DNA of 34,442 nt, taken from contig DASYSA010000722.1 in NCBI GenBank assembly GCA_036003885.1, positions 1-34,442 on the forward strand, written 5' to 3'. A model generated the notes under the pieces. The model ran no database searches and was not told the origin of the DNA. It worked only from the letters and a program-made list of their open reading frames with translations. The stretch's first letter is position 1. Each line of letters opens with the position of its first letter. Shown here piece after piece: positions 30,958 to 34,442 of this stretch. The position numbers were made by a program, and so were the translations under genes. The DNA comes from DASYSA01 sp036003885. Its GTDB lineage: Bacteria; Acidobacteriota; Blastocatellia; UBA7656.

Positions 30958-31557
30958 ATGCCGTTCACAAGAATGGATCAGGGGAGAATCGAGGACTGGA
31001 TGCTCATCCGAGACGCGGTGTCCGAGCGCCAGGCAGGAATGCCAAAGATGGTCAAGAGTATGCTCGCGAAGCTGGAGGAGCAGGTGGACGGTTTCGCGGT
31101 CAATCAGTTGGAGCACGGCCTTCAGACTGCGACCCGAGCGCTCAGAGCCGGAGCTTCAGAGGAACTGATAGTAGCATCGTTATGCCACGACATCGGGAAA
31201 GCTATCTCCTGCGCGAACCATGCAGGCATAAGCGCCGAGATTCTGAAGCCCTATGTCTCACGCGAAACGTACGAGATCATTCGCACTCATCAGGACTTTC
31301 AGGGAAGGCATTATTATGCACTGATGGGAAAGGACCCTGAAGCCCGGCGGGAATATGTGAACGAACCCTGGTACCGACAGGCTTGCCAGTTCACCGATGA
31401 ATGGGACCAGGCAGCATTCGACCCGGAGTACGACACGCTGCCCCTGTCGCACTTCGAGCCGTTGATCGATCGATTGTTTGGCCAGATCGCGCCGGAGACC
31501 GCACAAAGCGCGGGGAGCAGCCAGGTTTCCAGTCAAAGCAGCCCAAACAGCTATTGA
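30958..31557 (+). CDS. HD-domain protein with PhnZ/MIOX-type di-iron ligand set
   Basis: A 199-residue cytoplasmic protein. AAGGAGG lies about 10 bases before the ATG at 30958. The core reads NQLEHGLQTATRALRAGAS, then SLCHDIGKAI, ANHAG, RTHQDF and TDEWDQAAFD. His53, His77, Asp78, His88, His111 and Asp150 correspond in order to the six iron ligands of PhnZ (34, 58, 59, 80, 104, 161), and the His53-to-His77 gap of 24 is identical. Lys81 (HDIGK) matches the substrate-binding Lys of inositol oxygenase rather than the His of PhnZ. This suggests a mixed-valent di-iron oxygenase acting on a small hydroxylated compound, not an ordinary phosphohydrolase. Proteins like it are usually annotated only as HD-domain proteins. 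The substrate is unknown. Confidence 0.85.
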   Translation: MPFTRMDQGRIEDWMLIRDAVSERQAGMPKMVKSMLAKLEEQVDGFAVNQLEHGLQTATRALRAGASEELIVASLCHDIGKAISCANHAGISAEILKPYVSRETYEIIRTHQDFQGRHYYALMGKDPEARREYVNEPWYRQACQFTDEWDQAAFDPEYDTLPLSHFEPLIDRLFGQIAPETAQSAGSSQVSSQSSPNSY

Positions 31558-31633
31558 TCAATGTAAGGAAGAGAAGCTTCTCAGATTGGTCCCTTGCGGC
31601 GCATTTCCCTGTCGACTGCTTTCTATGCAGAAC

Positions 31634-31676
31634 TAAGAACGAGAACGACAAAACGAGAAACGACAAACGACTCAAA
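31634..31676. repeat. Degenerate tandem repeat R16 (ACGAGAAACGACAAACGAC)
   Basis: A single-orientation run of A-rich ACGAGAAACGACAA units of about 9 bases lies between the HD gene and the membrane glycosyltransferase-like gene. No opposing arm was found. Confidence 0.6.
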
Positions 31677-31727
31677 ACCTCCGCCTTTCGACGCTGGCTT
31701 GTCATCGCGCTAGCCACCCGAGAGCCG

Positions 31728-33188
31728 ATGCGGTTAAGGACGAAGATCATTGTTGCTGTCTCGATCTGCGTGGTCTCCTTTTCAGCCCGGTCTCTGCAGG
31801 CAGTCGATCTCACTCCTGTGATGTATACCGCTGAACAACCGTTCGGGGGTCTCTCGCTGACTTACGACCAGCGTGCATCGTCGATTCTCGAAGGCGACGG
31901 CATCCTCGGGCCCTATGACATCGACCCCTCCCGAACCGTGTGGCTGGCCCAGGCTCCGGGCTATTCAATCTACCTGAGCTGGGTATATCGAATCGCCGGA
32001 AGAGGTTTCTTCAAGGTTCAGTTCGTTCAGAACGCCCTCAACTCCCTCTCCCCGATTCTGATCTTCTTAATCGCCGGCGCAATGCTCAGTTGGCGAGTGG
32101 GAGTTGCTTCGGGATTGCTCGCCGCGATCGAGCATCATTTGTCACACATCTCCAACTTTATCCTGCCCGATTCGATCAGCGCTCTGCCGGTGCTCGCTGG
32201 AATCTACCTCCTGGTCATCGCGACCAGGCTGCATCACAACTCCTACTGGGTTTGGGCAGGAGCCGGAGTCCTGCTCGGATCGGCAGCATGGTTGAGAGCC
32301 CAGACCATGCTGCTGGCGCCACTTGTTGCAGTAGTGCTGGTGGCGATTGCAGCTCGCCGCCTGCCACGGTTGAAGAGAGCGCTCCTGCTGCCCCTCGCAT
32401 GCCTGTTGGTCATTGCCCCCATCACCATTCGAAACTACCTGGTCTACGGGGAATTCGTTCCGGTACACATCGGACTGGGGATTGTGCTATGGGAAGGGAT
32501 AGCCGACGCGAGCGGCGATCGCTTCGGCGCGGTACCTCTGGATGTCGACGTGGCCGCTCAAGAGGCAGTGCTCTATAACAACCCGCGGTATGGGAGCACG
32601 TGGTCGTCGCCGGACGGCATCGCCCGGGACCGCGATAGAGTCCGAAAGAGTCTGGGCATCATCCTCGATCATCCGGCCTGGTATGCCGGTGTGATGCTGA
32701 AGCGAATGCGCGATATGGTGAAGTACTCGGCACACGCACCCCTGATCTACAAGATCGCCCAAACCCGGGCGCTCCAGCGAACGCTTCCAGTCAGACCGGA
32801 GTGGGAATCGCTCGCCGGTGACGATTCCAGCCTGACCTTTGGCAGAGCCATCCTCTGGACAAGGCCGGTGCTTCGGGCGCTTCAGAGACTGATCAAGGAG
32901 CCCATGGGCTATTTCATCCTGGTGGGCACGGCGATCTTGTTCATCGCCTCGTGGCGCCGGGCCCTCTTTTTGGGAATGGTGCCGATCTACTACTTCCTGT
33001 TCCAGTCCTTCACACATACGGAGTTCAGATATACCCTCCCGATGCAGTACTTCCTCTTTGTGCTTGCTGCTATCGTGTGGGTCATCCTGACAGGTTGGTG
33101 CCGGACAGGCCTGAGATCCCTTTCCAATCGATATATGAAGCGAGCAAACCCTGCCCGGCCCCTTGAGAATCGCCTATTATCGCAATGA
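31728..33188 (+). CDS. Membrane protein resembling GT-C glycosyltransferases (ArnT/PMT-like)
   Basis: A 486-residue protein. The open frame extends upstream to 31401 but overlaps the HD gene; the ATG at 31728 begins a typical N-terminal helix (KIIVAVSICVVSFSARSL). A large first loop (TYDQRASSILEGDGILGPYD, then LAQAPGYSIYLSWVYR) is followed by many helices, with HHLSHISNFILPDSISALPV, IATRLHHNSYWVWAGAGVLL, a PITIRNYLVYGEFVPV segment and a C-terminal set ending YTLPMQYFLFVLAAIVWVIL. The acidic residues of loop 1 and the proline-rich APGYS are where GT-C enzymes (dolichyl/undecaprenyl-phosphate sugar users) hold their catalytic Asp. The donor and acceptor are unknown. The 3' end overlaps the first operator-like site of the XRE gene. 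Confidence 0.82.
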   Translation: MRLRTKIIVAVSICVVSFSARSLQAVDLTPVMYTAEQPFGGLSLTYDQRASSILEGDGILGPYDIDPSRTVWLAQAPGYSIYLSWVYRIAGRGFFKVQFVQNALNSLSPILIFLIAGAMLSWRVGVASGLLAAIEHHLSHISNFILPDSISALPVLAGIYLLVIATRLHHNSYWVWAGAGVLLGSAAWLRAQTMLLAPLVAVVLVAIAARRLPRLKRALLLPLACLLVIAPITIRNYLVYGEFVPVHIGLGIVLWEGIADASGDRFGAVPLDVDVAAQEAVLYNNPRYGSTWSSPDGIARDRDRVRKSLGIILDHPAWYAGVMLKRMRDMVKYSAHAPLIYKIAQTRALQRTLPVRPEWESLAGDDSSLTFGRAILWTRPVLRALQRLIKEPMGYFILVGTAILFIASWRRALFLGMVPIYYFLFQSFTHTEFRYTLPMQYFLFVLAAIVWVILTGWCRTGLRSLSNRYMKRANPARPLENRLLSQ

Positions 33189-33227
33189 CGATATAGTGAG
33201 GGACTGGAATATCGCAATCGTGATATT
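33177..33227 (+). promoter_or_regulatory. Two operator-like sites upstream of the XRE regulator
   Basis: TTATCGCAATGACGATAT (33177-33194) and AATATCGCAATCGTGATATT (33208-33227) are imperfect palindromes sharing TATCGCAAT. The shared string recurs exactly 32 bases apart, about three helical turns. They precede the XRE gene by 40-90 bases and suggest autoregulation. A TATATT at 33254 could be the -10, which would make the XRE message nearly leaderless. Confidence 0.55.
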
Positions 33228-33266
33228 CGCCTTTTCCTGAGCGGCAAGACGGTGTATATTCGGGTT

Positions 33267-33593
33267 ATGATCAAGTTGATAGTTCGAAACCTGGCGGTCG
33301 CGGCTGGGATCGGAAATGCGCTGGTATTGAGCCGGCAGAGCGGCCTGGCCTATGCGATGTGCTACAAACTCTGGAATGATCAGCAGACGCGGATCGACCT
33401 GACCACCATCGACCGGCTATGCGATGTGCTTCGCTGCTCCCCGGGCGACCTGTTTGTCAGGGAAACGGCGGCGGCCCGTTCGAGCAAGAGCGCGGTGCGA
33501 CCGACCGATAAGGCGCCCGCCGAAGCGGCATCTGCCGACTCGACCGGCTCCGTCACTGGCAATAAGTGCCGGCGCATCCGCTGGATCGACTAA
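33267..33593 (+). CDS. XRE-family helix-turn-helix regulator
   Basis: A 108-residue protein whose residues 1-70 form a Cro/C1-type helix-turn-helix domain of the HTH_26 kind: GIGNALVLSRQSGLAYAM, then CYKLWNDQQTRIDLTTIDRL and CDVLRCSPGDLFV. The remaining 38 residues are a low-complexity Ala/Ser-rich tail with a basic end (KCRRIRWID). The GTG at 33252 is in frame but the ATG at 33267 gives the normal start. Two operator-like palindromes lie just upstream, so it probably controls its own gene and perhaps the neighbouring membrane and acyltransferase genes. No antitoxin partner is adjacent, which makes a toxin-antitoxin role less likely. Nine consecutive G bases follow the stop codon. Confidence 0.85.
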   Translation: MIKLIVRNLAVAAGIGNALVLSRQSGLAYAMCYKLWNDQQTRIDLTTIDRLCDVLRCSPGDLFVRETAAARSSKSAVRPTDKAPAEAASADSTGSVTGNKCRRIRWID

Positions 33594-33682
33594 ACTGGGG
33601 GGGGGAACGGGACGCAGGCGACTTCAACCAGGTCAGGTCTACTCGCTCGTCCTGGCTATAGACCGCTCGAGGCAAACGTTCA

Positions 33683-34442
33683 ATGATGGCGAAAGTGAGA
33701 GGCATTTTTCTTCTGGCGTTCTGGACGACTCTCATAGGACTTGTCGCCCCGTTCATGATCGCCGCCTGCCTTGTCACCGGAAACGAGAATGCCATTTACT
33801 CCCCCTCCCGTTTCTTCATTCGCCTGGGCTTAAAGCTTGTTGGCGTCCGCGTCGAGGTTCGTGGACTGGAGCACCTTGTTCCAAATCAGACTTATATCTT
33901 TACGCCAAACCACCAGAGCATGATCGAAGTGCCGCTGCTGATAACTTATCTGGGTCGAAACCCGGCTTATCTGGCAAAGAAGGAGGTCTTCAAGTACCCC
34001 ATCTTCGGCTACGGCATTTCACTGATGGGTGTCGTGCCCGTCGATCGCAGCAACAGCGTGGCGGCTATTGAAAGCGCTCGGCTGGCAACAGAGAAGCTCC
34101 GGGCCGGCAAAGACTATGTTGTCTATCCCGAAGGCACCCGTTCGCCCGACGGCCGGATGCTGCCTTTCAAGAAGGGGGCGTTCATGATGGCTATCGAAGC
34201 TGGTGTTCCGATCGTACCGGTGTCCATATCCGGCAGCAGTACGATCATGCCCAAGGGGGAGGTCAAGATCCTGCCTTCGACGATCTACGTCACAATACAT
34301 GAGCCGATCAATACGGCAGGCTATTCGCGAGCGAACATCTCGGAGTTAGTTGCCCGGACCGAGGCGAAGGTGCGCTCGGGTTTGAGTGATGAGGAACGCG
34401 GGAGGCAGGGGTCAGGGGCCAGGGGTCAGGGGTCAGGGGCCG
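33683..34442 (+). CDS. plsC: 1-acyl-sn-glycerol-3-phosphate acyltransferase family protein (3' end missing)
   Basis: The frame from the ATG at 33683 (or 33686) stays open to the window end. Residues 1-30 form a membrane helix (IFLLAFWTTLIGLVAPFMIA). The PlsC motifs are present: block I NHQSMIE, block II around VPVDRSN, block III YPEGTRSPDG and block IV VPIVPVSISG. In block I the usual HxxxxD reads His-x4-Glu (HQSMIE), a conservative but unusual change at the catalytic acid. The enzyme would make phosphatidic acid for phospholipid synthesis. The last 12 or so codons are translated repeat R17, so the real stop may lie outside the window. GAGG is about 9 bases before the start. Confidence 0.9.
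   Translation, partial: MMAKVRGIFLLAFWTTLIGLVAPFMIAACLVTGNENAIYSPSRFFIRLGLKLVGVRVEVRGLEHLVPNQTYIFTPNHQSMIEVPLLITYLGRNPAYLAKKEVFKYPIFGYGISLMGVVPVDRSNSVAAIESARLATEKLRAGKDYVVYPEGTRSPDGRMLPFKKGAFMMAIEAGVPIVPVSISGSSTIMPKGEVKILPSTIYVTIHEPINTAGYSRANISELVARTEAKVRSGLSDEERGRQGSGARGQGSGA
34411..34442. repeat. Tandem repeat R17 (GGGGTCAGGGGCCA family)
   Basis: A run of GGGGTCAGGGGCCA units lies at the window end, read through by the plsC frame. It continues outside the window, so arm structure and length are unknown. Confidence 0.8.

Noticed and set aside
33267..33593. XRE protein as antitoxin of a toxin-antitoxin pair
   Set aside because: The neighbours are a membrane glycosyltransferase-like gene and plsC, and no toxin-like ORF is adjacent.
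2051..34442. The tandem repeats as CRISPR arrays
   Set aside because: Units are 7-12 bases, degenerate and contiguous, with no spacers of regular length and no cas genes nearby.
1..34442. tRNA or rRNA genes
   Set aside because: No T-arm or anticodon-arm pattern with a CCA-compatible stem, and no rRNA core sequence, was seen on either strand.

Overview
This is a chromosomal window from a free-living, GC-moderate bacterium, most likely an Acidobacteriota and possibly class Blastocatellia. The strongest pointer is a secreted von Willebrand A protein of the 'VWFA-related Acidobacterial' type (23681-24670). Support comes from many small secreted proteins with Ala-rich signal peptides, an MlaE-MlaF-MCE set, and long spacers full of short degenerate repeats. 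This is judged from protein character, not from a marker gene. No rRNA, tRNA, CRISPR array, phage or intact transposase was seen.

Layout. 1-1617: 3' part of a hybrid histidine kinase with two receivers. 1751-6929: a small secreted peptide, a TfoX-N protein, an AidB-like acyl-CoA dehydrogenase, a cupin, a secreted hypothetical and an amidase resembling 6-aminohexanoate cyclic-dimer hydrolase. 7362-8917: glutamate formimidoyltransferase and formimidoyl-THF cyclodeaminase, coupled by a 4-base overlap; their upstream partner hutI lies at 29210-30481. 9001-10833: a crotonase, a DUF971 protein and an HNH endonuclease. 11031-13835: an Mla/MCE lipid-transport operon (permease, ATPase, MCE protein with a five-fold C-terminal repeat). 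13877-16876: a DUF4136 protein, a lone ExbD, a RibD whose deaminase half has lost its zinc site, and QueD. 16915-19726: a secreted NHLRC2-like thioredoxin/NHL protein and a Cys-rich protein. 19727-20443: a long spacer with two tiny ORFs, each with a perfect AGGAGG. 20444-22921: a membrane HD-GYP/GAF/degenerate-GGDEF protein. 23124-28332: a secreted protein coupled to the VWA protein, a HEAT-repeat protein, an M20 peptidase and a membrane protein. 28477-29114: a frameshifted secreted gene. 30958-34442: an HD protein with the ligand set of PhnZ/MIOX-type di-iron oxygenases, a GT-C-like membrane protein, an XRE regulator with two operator-like sites, and a PlsC acyltransferase that runs off the end.

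The most unusual property is the spacer DNA. At least a dozen intergenic regions carry arrays of short (about 7-12 base) degenerate tandem units. Most come as two arms in opposite orientation around a unique centre, so each could fold into a long imperfect hairpin. The unit differs from locus to locus, yet several families recur within the window. Several arrays supply the stop codon of the gene before them or abut the start codon of the gene after them.

All functional calls come from reading motifs by eye; no searches were run.
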